From Coriolopsis trogii (lineage: Eukaryota > Basidiomycota > Agaricomycetes > Polyporales > Polyporaceae), in assembly GCA_020543525.1 (NCBI GenBank), contig JAHYIO010000003.1, positions 3,534,001 to 3,598,000 on the forward strand: DNA of 64,000 nucleotides. The letters run 5' to 3'. The translations under genes were made by a program, and so were the position numbers. The stretch's first letter is position 1. Each line of letters starts with the position of its first letter. Below the pieces are notes generated by a model. It did no database searches. It saw only the letters and a program-made list of their open reading frames with translations, and was not told the origin of the DNA. Below are positions 23,829-34,036 of the stretch, one piece after another.

Positions 23829-24104
23829 TCAGCTCTCAAATGCAGGACGACACGATTTGGGTATGCTTACGTCCAGCGGCGACTCCGGCAGCGATCCCAG
23901 AATAGGGTCCAGAATGTCAGACAAACCGGGCACGGCCTCGATGGCGGTCTCGATGGTAGCGAGAGACAGACAGGTCTCGTCTGCGGCGCAGTCGGCGGTC
24001 GTTGTGCAAGGAGCAAGCGGGGCGCGGCGGACGGCGCTGGCGGTGACGAAACCGACCTGCACGGCGGCAAGGACGATCATGGAGAAGGCGGTGGAGAAAC
24101 GCAT
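23829..24104 (-). CDS. Small secreted cysteine-containing protein
   Basis: Unspliced, this is 91 aa with a clear signal peptide (MRFSTAFSMIVLAAVQVGFV, cleavage probably after TASA at about residue 24) and four cysteines (33, 39, 45, 85). The mature part has the pattern CTTTADCAADETC and a hydrophobic ILDPILGSLP segment, typical of small secreted proteins of wood- and litter-decaying basidiomycetes. A good intron may interrupt the end: a GTAAGC donor follows PLD, with a CTGAC branch and CAG acceptor. Using it would swap the tail for FGGSRRGALTYLVAAESSC and end at 23715. A 5' untranslated intron (donor GTGAGTGACG) is also likely just before the ATG. Role unknown; extracellular. Confidence 0.75.
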   Translation of the reverse strand: MRFSTAFSMIVLAAVQVGFVTASAVRRAPLAPCTTTADCAADETCLSLATIETAIEAVPGLSDILDPILGSLPESPLDVSIPKSCRPAFES

Positions 24105-24263
24105 TGCGAAGACTGGACAACGACTGGGTCAGTTCAACGTGTTGCGCTGACGAGAGCGTCACTCACGTCTTTGTGGTTGAGTGCGGGAGAGCAAGTGGTT
24201 GAGCTGAGTAGAGCTGAGCGTTGAGGACGATCGGCTGCTGCTCAAACCCTCGAGTGCGTCCTG

Positions 24264-24270
24264 CTTATAT
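24264..24270 (-). promoter_or_regulatory. TATA box of the secreted-protein gene
   Basis: The minus strand reads ATATAAG about 160 bp before the ATG at 24104. The distance fits a leader containing the short 5' intron. Confidence 0.45.
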
Positions 24271-24745
24271 GTCGTGCCATGGCACGGATGGGAACGGAGT
24301 GTTCAAACTCGGTATGTTGCCTTTGTGTCTTACTGAGCTGAGAATAGTCTGACGAGCATTGTGTCATATCTTCAGGTGACTGATGTAGTCATGGCTTCGC
24401 TGCATGTTAGAATGACCTGCGATCGTCAGTTCTGGCCTTCTCCTCCACACGAGAACGAGCAGCAGAAGATACGACTAGTACTCGCGGTACAACGATGAGG
24501 TCATACCTCATGTGCTAGTTACTTCCATCGCCCGTTTCTCTCACCGTCCATAGAGTCTTTCGAGCGGTGGTATCCACTGCCTGTGCATCTGCGAGCCTTT
24601 TGGCTGCTGCCACCAACATGTCGGGACTGCTCCTCCGGTGCCGAGCCGCCTCCACAACACGTTCTGTATTCAGATGAACAGGCTTGACGTACGTCACATC
24701 TGCTGCGGACGAAGCCATCTCGCATGCGAGGTACGGTTCTACCTA

Positions 24746-24985
24746 CTAATAACCATCCTCATGGGAGGCTGATGCTTGACGTCGTCTCAGTAAACCTGAT
24801 AATTGCATGTCAAAGAACATGCGAGGGCGCACGGTTCCCCACCACCACGCCTGAATGTCAACGCAAGTGTTCAGACTACCCAGGTGCGCCACATAGATGA
24901 TGCCTACTGCTATGACCCAGTACGCTCGGTCACGTATACGCCAATACATGAAGAACGATGCGTGGTAAGCGGATGTTCGAGTTGC
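24746..24985 (-). pseudogene. Possible remnant of a multipass membrane protein gene
   Basis: A minus-strand frame contains FMYWRIRDRAYWVIAVGIIYVAHLG, one strong membrane segment preceded by a basic turn, as in mid-domain helices of fungal 7TM (DUF6534-like) proteins. Neither side can be extended into further helices. It may be a fragment or chance. Confidence 0.22.
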
Positions 24986-24999
24986 TCACGCGCTGTCGC

Positions 25000-26260
25000 G
25001 GACTGATCATCCTTCGCTTATGTGGCGGTAGCTTAAGTGATTGTACTCTGGACCACGGTGACGCCAGACAAACGGTTCTCTGCCGGCAGATACATCGAAC
25101 ACGACGCTAGCGCAGGAGCTCGATTGGCTGGAAATACCGCGCAACCGATATTGACATGCACCGTCGATACTTCCTGCGATGCCTTATGTGCTAACATATC
25201 CAACGTGGGCTCCCTGTGGTATGAGTACATCCCTTGCTGAACTTTCGACACCCATGCTCGAACCCCAAGGCGAACGTGAATAACTTTGACTGTGAAGCGC
25301 GTACAGGCGTATTGTGCGTAAGCAGTGACGTATATCCTTCTCTCGAATGGTCTTCTGAATTATCTTCCGAGTGTTCGCAGTGCAGATGCCACGCGGTGGT
25401 ATGCATCAACCATTCACGACCGGTCATTCCCGGTAGGGATTCTCCCGCATTCGCAGCGGTGGCATGGTTCTGTATATATCTAGCTTTCTTAAGCTCATAC
25501 AGGTTCCGCTTCTTCTGAGCATGCGAGACATTGCGACAGCGACACGCATGTACTCATTTTCGTATTGGGACTGGTTTTTACCGCTGCTTCAGACACGACA
25601 TACTGCAGGTCGCGAACCGTGTCTTTTTCCTTCGTATCATCCCATACTATGCGCCAAGCTCCTTCACGATCATACTCGTATGTTCATTGCTGGGAGGGCG
25701 CTGGGGCGTCATGGCACGACAACTACTAGTACCGAGCCTTCTCCAGAAGTACTCAACCGTCGAATCGGAACCTTCGCAACACCCACCCTGGTCACACAAG
25801 CTTCCTCGGCTCCCTTTTTACAGCACCTTCCCCTCAGCGGCCGCACAGCTGCGACAAACCTGGGCCGCAACGTTCGTGCGTTTTGATAATCAAGCTGACG
25901 CACGCCGGCTTCCAGGACCAGGTGTAGGAGATCCGAACGGCACCCGTGCGTCAGCCAATTTATCTGCCAGGAAGCTGTTGAAGAGAGCATGTGGCATTTT
26001 TGACGAACCTTGGTTAGGGTCAGCAGGGGCCAGCTCTTCAGCAAGCAGAGATGAATGTTCGTGTCTGGCCTGTGGTTGTTCCGGCGACATTACTCTGGCA
26101 GAGAGCGAAATATCCATGAGATTGTACACGCAGATCGTACAAACCGTCTTGGTAGATGGTGGTAGGGTACAGGACAGCAGTCGCACAAGCTCGATTGCAT
26201 ACACACAAGACAAGTCCACTAGAGTATCGTGTATTCATAGGAGTAAGCGTGTCTGATACA
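25000..26260. other. Intergenic region, no supportable gene
   Basis: Frames of up to about 240 codons occur (for example 25531-26256 +), but their composition is uneven. They show no domain and have equally long counterparts on the other strand. I see nothing to annotate. Confidence 0.4.
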
Positions 26261-26772
26261 AGAACAGCGGTATTGTAGGTAAGGCCTGAGGACCGAGTCC
26301 GTGAGTATGGTATACAGGACGCTGAGAGTCTCCTGCCCATCAGGAATCGCATGAGAGCACATACGCCAGTTCGCGAGGTGCGAGGGGAGCGGAGAATGGG
26401 CGAGCGGGTGCATCAAGCAGCGGCTCGGTTGCGATCCACGTGGACGTAGAGGTATAGCGCAGAGCGCGATATGGTGGACGCGGCAGTCGTACATGAGAGC
26501 CATGAATCGCGGGTGCAACTATGACACCCCAGGAATGACGTAGGTTGGCATGGGTATGTGTGGTAGGATTGTGTCGCTCGGGTACGGAGTCCCGCGTCTG
26601 CAGTCTGACGGGACCCGGCAGTCGCTCCATGTGAGCCAGCCGTCCTGGCGGGGGGGGGGGGGGGGGGGCGTAGCACGCCACAAATGTGAGCGGAGGCCGG
26701 AGGGATGCATCCGGATGGGTGGTAGGGTAGTGTCGCTCGGGTACGGAGTCTGCGAGCTCGCGAGTTCCGCAT

Positions 26773-26979
26773 TTACAGCCCGAAGATCTTCTTCAGGCCA
26801 GACTTGGTCGTCTTCCTCTGCGTCGTGCGGCCGTTCGTGGGGCGCAGCACCTGGCGTGCGTCCTCATACATGTGGTATGTCTCACGTGGAGACTGTGTGG
26901 AGGTGAAGAGCGCAAACGCATTCGGAGATGCAGGGCTGGCAGCGAAGAAGGTGGCGGGAGAGTTCGAGGAGTAAGACAT
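26773..26979 (-). CDS. 68-aa conserved microprotein, copy 1
   Basis: The frame starts MSYSSNSPATFFAASPASPN and ends KSGLKKIFGL. I recognise no family. The N-terminal two thirds are Ser/Pro/Ala/Phe-rich; the middle YHMYEDARQVL is a likely helix; the tail is basic with a hydrophobic end. There is no signal peptide, no CaaX box and no cysteine. Compared with the copy at 50318, most nucleotide differences are synonymous (about nine synonymous to four replacement by my count), so the peptide is under constraint. A TATA box lies about 115 bp upstream. An in-frame upstream ATG would extend it, but the extension is not conserved. Function unknown. Confidence 0.8.
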   Translation of the reverse strand: MSYSSNSPATFFAASPASPNAFALFTSTQSPRETYHMYEDARQVLRPTNGRTTQRKTTKSGLKKIFGL

Positions 26980-27088
26980 CGTGGATAGTAGTGCTCGGTG
27001 GTGCGACGAGAGTGGTAGGGCGAGCGAAAGATGTCTACAGGACGCTGAGAGACTCGAGGAGTGTTGAGGACTCCATGTCAAGGAAACA

Positions 27089-27096
27089 TGCGTTAT
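27089..27096 (-). promoter_or_regulatory. TATA box of microprotein copy 1
   Basis: The minus strand reads CTATATAACGC, about 115 bp before the ATG at 26979. The same sequence occurs at matching distance in the other two copies. Confidence 0.6.
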
Positions 27097-27449
27097 ATAG
27101 CGGCGTAAATAGCGTTGATTGCACCAGTAGCGAACTCAGACTGATGGGCGCAGGATGAGCGTGAAGGTGAAGTGTCCTTCGAGCAACCGGAGGGGCGAGA
27201 GCACACAGAAAGTTGCCATTCCAAGGAATTGTTGGTGTGCGCGCAAACATAAACACACAGTCGCACACATACAGCGGGCCGTTACCAAGATACGCGTCGC
27301 CCACAGAGACAGACAGAGGCCAGAAAGCGATCGAGGGACACGAACATGCAGCGATGTACATTGTAATGCATGGACAGGATGAGAGACGCCCGCAAAGATT
27401 GTTTGGCTTCCACCCGAGACCAAACAAACCCACGTGAGTACGGCGCTTC

Positions 27450-28330
27450 TCTGCCCCTCTTTCTTTTTTTTTTGGTTCCGTCGTTTAACAATTTGCGCAC
27501 CGCATATAGGCTTCCGCCTCATGCACATGTTTGTACATACACCATATGGCAGAGGTTGAACAAGTGGTATGATGTCTTCATGCACTCTACAGTATACACC
27601 CTGACATTCATAAACAGTAGGAGGTCGTTGAACCAACGAGGCTCACTACTTGTGTCGTGTAACTCCAGTACTATCGAGGCGCCCGAGCTCACCAAGTTGC
27701 GGACCCTAAGTTCGTTTATATGGCAATGCCAGTCGCGACCCCTAGATTATGATGTCCAAAACGTTTGCTTTCTTTTCTCATCTGCGTCGCTGCCCAGTGC
27801 CTCGAACGCAGTCGACGCCAGCTGACTTCTCGCGCAAGGCTCAAGCTTCAAAGCTTCAACGTCAACGCTTCAACGAGCAGCACTTCGCGAGGCTCACTTC
27901 TCCTGTCTTCGCACCGAAGTCTGATCAGATTGTTCGGTCTCACACTTTCTCAGCTCCCGTTTGTCGAGCTCCGCGTTCGCGATTGTCGCGACGTCGCCCT
28001 CAAATCCCTCGCTCCGAGCCAGAGGGCGGAGCTCGGGCTGGCTGCTTTCGCAAGTTCAAACGTGGTCTTGATTACGTCGATCACTAACGCTCGAACTGTT
28101 GTGAGTGCGGTCTAACTACGAGTTCAGTTTCCCCAATCCCACTCTGCCTAATGCCGCTCTGTGCCTAGGCCTTCTTCACTGTTCCGGACGTCAGCTTCAC
28201 ATCGTGTGCTCGTGCTTCTATCTCTGGCCCAGTGCGGAGGTTATCCTTGGCGTTCAACAAGACAGGCTGTGCTCTCCGGTCTTCCTCGGGTACCCCTCTG
28301 CGGCGAGAACTCGTCTTACTGTGGTCACCA
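27450..28330. other. Intergenic region upstream of the DUF6593-like gene
   Basis: No gene is supportable. The unresolved first exon and promoter of the following plus-strand gene probably lie here. Confidence 0.35.
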
Positions 28331-29109
28331 CCACTCACCATTGGATCACGACCACCGTGGACTCACAAGCCACACTCGTCAACCCCTTCGAGCTCTTGGG
28401 CCGTCAGGCTCACACGTTGTTCGTCTTCAGCCGCGACAGCATGACGCACACCGATCTCCGCGTGCGAGGAGGTCCCTCCGTCGTCTACACCATCAGGACT
28501 CCAGGAAGGTCGCTGTCTCGCACAGAACCACGCAACCGTACAAGTGGTGGCGATCCAATCATTGCTGCGCGCATCGACCGTAACGAGATCCTCCCCGATA
28601 CGATCAGCTTCAACGGCGGTGCACCGATGAGAATGACGAAGTGGCTGAAGCACAACTCCTTCTCTGTCTCGTGAGTCTGCTTCCTTGCCAGATTGACGAT
28701 GCGAATTGTATACAGTCCAACTCACGAACACTGATCAAGCTTTGCTGATACCGGCGATATCAGATACTTTGGAGGCCGATGAATGTCTACGAAGTTGCGG
28801 TCAGTTGTTTCATGATCTCTCCCTTGGATGTAGAACATCTGCTGACGGAGCATGGTTTTGTAGCTCTTTGACCAGCGCAACCCGCTCATCTCCCTTGCGT
28901 GGTATCGCACGGCACATCGGGACATCGTCGATGGAGTTGAAGTGATTCAAATGCCGACGCGTTCCCTACAGGCCGAGGTCAAACGGATCGAACTCCTAGT
29001 GATCGCGTTGATCTTAGTCGTTGAGCACAAGTACCGTATGCTAGGCCAACGTGTCGTGAGGCTGCCGAATGTCCTGCTTCCGGGCATGGCACAACTTCTC
29101 ACTTCTTGA
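28331..29109 (+). pseudogene. DUF6593-like gene, apparent frameshift, 5' end unresolved
   Basis: The first visible exon has LVNPFELLGRQAHTLFVFSR, then GGPSVVYTI, IIAARIDRNEILPDTISF and a helix MTKWLKHN. The last exon, reached by a clean intron (GTCAGT donor, TTTTGTAG acceptor at about 28860), reads LFDQRNPLISLAWYRT then a long hydrophobic strand ELLVIALILVVEHKYR and stops at 29109. This order of elements matches the DUF6593 family as I remember it, a beta-rich fold of unknown function common in Agaricomycetes. The middle exon (RYQILWRPMNVYEVA) does not join the first in any frame: each option meets a stop or a one-base shift near 28740-28770. Either the gene is recently broken, the sequence has an indel error, or I have missed a splice. 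No start codon was found for the first exon. Confidence 0.6.
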
Positions 29110-29367
29110 ATGGAGTAGTACCGCCTGTTAGTCGCTGACGGTTTGAGATCCATTGCGGTATGTTTCCAGTCACTTATCGCTGTAATTGGCGCTCGTTACT
29201 GCTCACCGGATAAGATCGGGACCCGGTCACACTCGACAGGCACCGGCACACATGACGTTGACAGAACCCTAGCATATCAGACGTATATGCTGCGCGCTGT
29301 GCGCGTACGATCTTGACCAGTAACTTCACGCCTGTTCTTCCCTTGTTCTCTCTGATCCTCCTCACCA

Positions 29368-30378
29368 ATGTCTTCTCACCAGGTCAGCGTCCCGCGCCAC
29401 GCACAGATTCTTGACCCAGTCGAAGGCAAGCTGGGAGATGGACTTCTCTTCCAGCATGACGCTTCTCAGCCTCACCGTACGGAGGTCCTGTCCACATATA
29501 CGAATCAAATCTACTACACGATCTTTTCGGACGCAAGTGCCTCGTACACTCGCATTCTGCGAGGCGCCTGCCCAACCTTCGAAGACTCTGCGGTCGTGGC
29601 AACTGTCTCTACCGCGCGTAAACACCGATTGTGGTCTGCAGCCTTCCCGCGGACGTCCGGAGAGATACTAGCTAGGAATGCTCTGACGCTCATCCGGGGT
29701 TCTCGAACAAGCACGAGCCATGCGAGCTTCCAATCAGGCGAGTACATTGGACAGACTGCGACACGAAGCTAACGCTGATGCCCAACCAATCTGAAGAAGA
29801 CAAGTCCATCGCTGCGGAGAAGACGGAGGACGTTGGGATGGAAAAAAAGAAGACGCAGTCGCTTTGCACGAATCTATCCACCGACCAGGAGATGCTGATG
29901 ATCACCTACGGGAAAGCTGCCCCTGCGTACGTGAAGGACTGTCTCAGGATGGAAAACAATGCGTGAGCGCGTAACTACCACTCAGGATGTCTAGATGAAG
30001 CCTCCTAACTGCTCACACCTCCATCTGCGGAGCAGAGTCTTCCTGTCGATGCCGGATGCGAGATATGAACTGACGGTCGACGGATCGAATCAATTCGCGG
30101 TAAGCCTTCCCCAGCGCAGCCATGTCCCGAGTCTATTCTGAGCAAGTCGATCTGCTTCTCGCTGCTGGCAGATGTTCGCAGTGGATAGGACGTCCGGGGA
30201 GCGTGCACAGCTCGTCTGGTCTCGGCCGGCTGGGGTTCGCGTGATAGGGAGGACCGCACATATCGCCTTCCCGGCGTCTCTGATCTTCTATCCGGAAGTC
30301 AGAGCTTGCCTCGACGCCGTCATCGTCGGTCTTGTGGCATCCCAGCACAAGATGCAAATGTTCGCAGCCGCTCTCTAA
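29368..30378 (+). CDS. Unrecognised protein, build similar to the DUF6593-like neighbour
   Basis: Exon 1 starts MSSHQVSVPRHAQILDPVEG at 29368. A middle exon carries TDQEMLMITYGKAAPAYVKD. Then come VFLSMPDARYELTVDGSNQF and a last exon from MFAVDRTSGERAQLVWSRP to the stop at 30378. The last two introns have good borders (GTGAGC..GCAG and GTAAGC..GCAG). The first intron near 29695-29795 is less certain because its best donor is GTTCTC. The pattern of short strands (YYTIFSDASASYTRIL, VVATVSTARKHRLW, LVWSRPAGVRVIG) ending in a hydrophobic segment (CLDAVIVGLVASQHKMQ) parallels the neighbour, so a diverged relative is plausible. Function unknown. Confidence 0.5.
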
Positions 30379-33300
30379 CACGATGCCGCCCCTCCGCCTC
30401 CTACTTCGCTTCCGGCGCTGCTACGATGCTACCCATCCGCTCGCACGCGTTCTATGTACCCCGCCAGGGTCTCTAGGGATCTGTCCATCTCGTCCAAACT
30501 CAAACAGACTCGAGTCGCGCGCGCAGCCTCCCGAACTCCGATTGCGTCGTGCGATTCCATACATTGCGGCCACGGCCACTCTCAGCCCGCATTGTCAGCC
30601 TCGCACCCCTGCCCGCGGTTGGGAGCTCTGAGGTACGCTACACCGTGGCGGCGGCGTGCGCTCACTACGCGCACTCATTCAGCCCCACGACGCTCTTCCT
30701 ACCGCCTGTCGGAAGCGGGCATGGGCGCACGCGCGACGCGCCCATCCATCACGCCCTTCTTCAGCAGTATCACAGTTTACGATTCGAAGTTCGAAGCGAG
30801 GCGCACCCGTCCCAGCGCCGGCAGCGTCGCGTCTGAGCTCTCGTCGCGCAAGATGACGTCGGACTCCTTCCACTGTGAGAAAAAGCGATCGGAGGGCAGA
30901 CGCTAGATCGTCGTCGAGGCAAGTTGGACCGTTGGACGTACGGCGCCCGCGACGGCGGTGGGTGCTGAACCCTCCGCATCCGAGTCTACAACATGCTTCG
31001 ACACCCGCTCCCCAGCCCCTTTCTCCTTCGCGTACGAGCATCGCGTTCTTCTTCCTTGCTTCCCTGCCCTGGCTCCTGACCTTGCGCCTGGCCGACATGT
31101 CCGCGGGCGGTGCAAGGGCCGTGGCCTAACACGAACGTCCAAGACTCGAAGCCCGTCGCGCACTGACACTGGCACTGGCACTGGCACTGGCACTGGAACT
31201 GGCAGCCGCGTCGGGAGGCGGTGCAGTGCACGGCACGTGTTTTGATTTTGCGTTTTCTGGTGCCTTGCGGTCTGTGTACGCCTTCCCGTGAGGATGAATA
31301 ATGTGGCGATCCGCACCCTCACGGGATGCTCGTACGAGTCGCCACGGGCAGGCGAGGCGGGCGGGCGGGCGGGCGGTTGTGCTCCATTGTGTTTGTAATG
31401 GTCGGCATAGTGGCTGAGTGGCAGTCTGAGTAAGGATGGGTAACGTCGGCGGGTTTCGTCTTCTCGTTATGGCATCGCTCGCCGGGCACGCGGGATAATG
31501 GCGTAGCTTCTTTGAGTTTTCATCACAAGATCGACACTGCATGCGAGAGCCTAACTGGTGCTGGCCTCAGAGCTTCCCGAGAGACATATCGGGCACCGAG
31601 ATCCCCTCCCGAGCGACGGAATATCTACCCCGTGCCGAGTGTAGGTGAGAACGAGGGTGGTGCTAGGGAATGATAGGGGCTCAAGGTTCGGTGAGCACGG
31701 TGATCATCCATACCAGAAGCATCCGCGAGTAGAGTATGCGTAGCGTAAAGGAGTTAGTCTGTGACCGCAGCAGGTCCAAATGAGGGAATCCCTCTCATAA
31801 ATGTCACCAGTGTTTGCACCAGCGATCATACGGGTTTCTCGGGGGACGCGCTCACTTCGTGCTATAGTGGGAGCCATCGGACTTTCATCCGTTCTGACAG
31901 GAACTTACCGTTCCCTATCTGCGAGGCCAACGTGTACTGCGACTGCGATGGGAGCTCTGCGGTCTGTCAATGTCTCAAGAAGGAAATGATAAATATGTGG
32001 TGAGGAAGTAGGAAGTACATCCGCGCAAGAAGCTCTGAGTGTTTACGAGAAGCAAGACGATTATGGTGTCATAAGATATGGTATCACAACGACTGCGGCA
32101 GTGTTCAAGATGCGATCCGGACACTCAGCGGCCCTTTGCACACGTCTGGCAGAAACCAGCTATCTGTGGGGCTGATGTCGCATATGGTCAGAGCCAGAAT
32201 AGGAATTCATCGTGCTGGAATGACTTACAGTATTGCTGCGGGTGTCCACGGCTGAAGTGAAGAGGTACTATGTCAGTCATTCTGCAGGAGCCCAGAGCGA
32301 AGTCAAACTCACAACTGCTTGCATGTTTGCTTGCAGGTTGCGCCATGACAGCTCTTGGGATGCATCGGGCTGAACTTGCAGCGCGGGCTGTCGCACGATA
32401 TCTGCAGATATGCATGCCGTCAGGCGGGCGCGTCATTTGTACACTGTGCAAGAGGGCGTACCTGCTGATCGGGCTGGAAGATGAATATAGCATGAGTGCC
32501 TGATCGAACGCATAGCGCTATGGTGATGACATACCATCGGAGCAACATGTCCGCAGCCCTCATAGACGTAGCATACTCTGTCAAAAAGATGGTCATGCCA
32601 ATGGAGCGTTTGTCTGCAGAGGTAGAACGCACTGGCGGAGGTAGCACATGGCGAGGCAGAAATGTGTTATTGAGCGGTGTTGAGAGTAAGCAGGGATGTG
32701 CGAGCGTTGAAGGGGATTGTTGGATCAGAGGAGTCAGAGGTGAGCACCTTTATACACTCACAGGAAGAGCGGTAACGACATACAGGAGTTGCGAAGATGT
32801 TGGTTGCATGCTGGGATCTTGGAGTCCGGCGGCGGTAAACACACTCGCCCACACATTCTCGAAGGAGAATTCATGATGTGAGCTCGTGATGGAAGGAGGA
32901 ATAGGGGTCACATCAGTGAACGCATGGAGGTCAATCCCCCTCGGTCACTATCTCAGCTGTGACCCATTAAACAGACGGAAACGCCCAGGCCGGACTATCT
33001 AGCCACTGTGGAGTAGCCTGATACAGCCGCTTGTCTGTTGAAGTTGTATGATGATATCTGATACTCTCTCGGACCATGAATCATCCACGACGAGAGCTCA
33101 TCGGAGATGTCGAGAGCTACACGACGGTCGATTCATAGCCAGCTACTTCCCTCTTCGGAGACCCTGCTAAGACACTGGAGGTCAAGAAGCACCAGAAGAA
33201 GATGCCCAGAGCGATTGTGTTGGCCTTCGGAACAGAGGGGTGAGGTCAGCCCGCTGGACGATGGGTCCGGAGGCGGAAGAGAGACAGTGAGCGTCTGTTG

Positions 33301-33466
33301 TCGGCGATGTGCCCGAATCGGGTGACTGCCACGTGGGTGAGCAGCGTACAGCCACCGCAAGCGGTGAGTCCTGCTTCGTTCCCGCTCGCCGTTGAGAACA
33401 ACGATGTCCTTTCCTAGCCCACGCTCCTGACGCACGTCTCAGCATCGGATATACTGACCCTGGAAT
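30379..33466. other. Long region without a confident gene
   Basis: The stretch contains a hexanucleotide tandem repeat at 31161-31202, a GCGG tetranucleotide run near 31358-31375 and scattered short frames. Around 32420-32650 (-) a hydrophobic frame (LLRWYVITIALCV) could belong to a membrane protein, but no full model can be made. The stretch 33160-33237 (+) encodes a lysine-rich segment (KTLEVKKHQKKMPRAIV) that might be a 5' exon of the next gene. Confidence 0.35.
31161..31202 (+). repeat. Hexanucleotide tandem repeat (CACTGG)n
   Basis: Seven units in register: CACTGA, five CACTGG, then AACTGG. It is a simple microsatellite and no gene is assigned across it. Confidence 0.85.
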
Positions 33467-34036
33467 ATGACAAAACGCAAGCAGAAGGTCTACGTGGACA
33501 GCAAGGTCGGTCTCGACATCACCGTCGCTGTCATCCGCGATGATGCTCAGGCTTAGTTAAAATTGCGTACTGGCAGGATGCGGCTGTTGAATTGGCTAAA
33601 TCTGTTGCTGGATCCGCAGAGGAGAAGGTTCATGCCAAAGTGAAGATGCAGCACCAGAAGGTCAGCATGCACCCACGCCGGGCGCAGTGGTAGCCGAAGT
33701 ATTCAATCTTCCTCGCAGGCATCTGCGCGCACAGTTCCACAGCAACAGCATGGGCGTGCCTCGTCGTCTAAAGAGCGACTCGTGCGTGGACAACTCCATA
33801 TGCTTGTCACGCCATGTGTGCTGATAGCTATGGCGTTTGAATGCTAGGAACGAGCCAAAGCCGTCGTGGCGGCTCAGGCTGCGCGAGCAAAGCGCGAAAA
33901 AGCCAAACAGCGCAAAAAGGCCCGGGCCCCTCCAGATCAGAACGTTCAAGGCCCAGGGACGCATCTCGCTACTACCGGCGGGAAGACTGGAACAGACAGT
34001 GATGGCAGACCGAAGAAACGAGTGGCCTTCAATTGA
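33467..34036 (+). CDS. Small lysine/alanine-rich basic protein
   Basis: Four exons (33467-33505, 33577-33660, 33719-33781, 33848-34036) keep one frame and give 124 aa. The sequence has MTKRKQKVYVDSK, a helix DAAVELAKSVAGSAEEKVHA, then a highly basic helical part KERLERAKAVVAAQAARAKR and KREKAKQRKKAR, ending KKRVAFN. All three introns have GT..AG borders. It looks nuclear or nucleolar by composition. A lysine-rich stretch 230 bp upstream (33160-33237) may be an earlier exon, in which case the true start lies further left. I do not recognise the family firmly. Confidence 0.55.

Larger units (their letters stand above)
26330..27440 (-). repeat. Segmental duplication unit, copy 1 (with microprotein gene)
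   Basis: The unit is shared with 49866-50860 (opposite orientation) and 57880-58824. Shared blocks are a far-upstream CACGTG box followed by GGGTTTGTTTGGTC, a 560-bp upstream region with a TATA box, the 68-codon gene and a downstream stretch reading GGCGAGCGGGTGC. Copy 1 has an extra 19-base G run at 26650-26668 downstream of the gene. Confidence 0.8.

Noticed and set aside
25531..26256. 241-codon plus-strand frame
   Set aside because: Composition is uneven and there is no motif, promoter or splice context. Frames of similar length occur by chance in this GC-rich DNA.
26979..27433. Open frame of about 130 codons (phrase SVGDAYLGNG) upstream of microprotein copy 1, also open in copy 3
   Set aside because: The same DNA in copy 2 (49980-50240) is read in a different frame with the phrase lost, so the similarity is of DNA, not of a protein.
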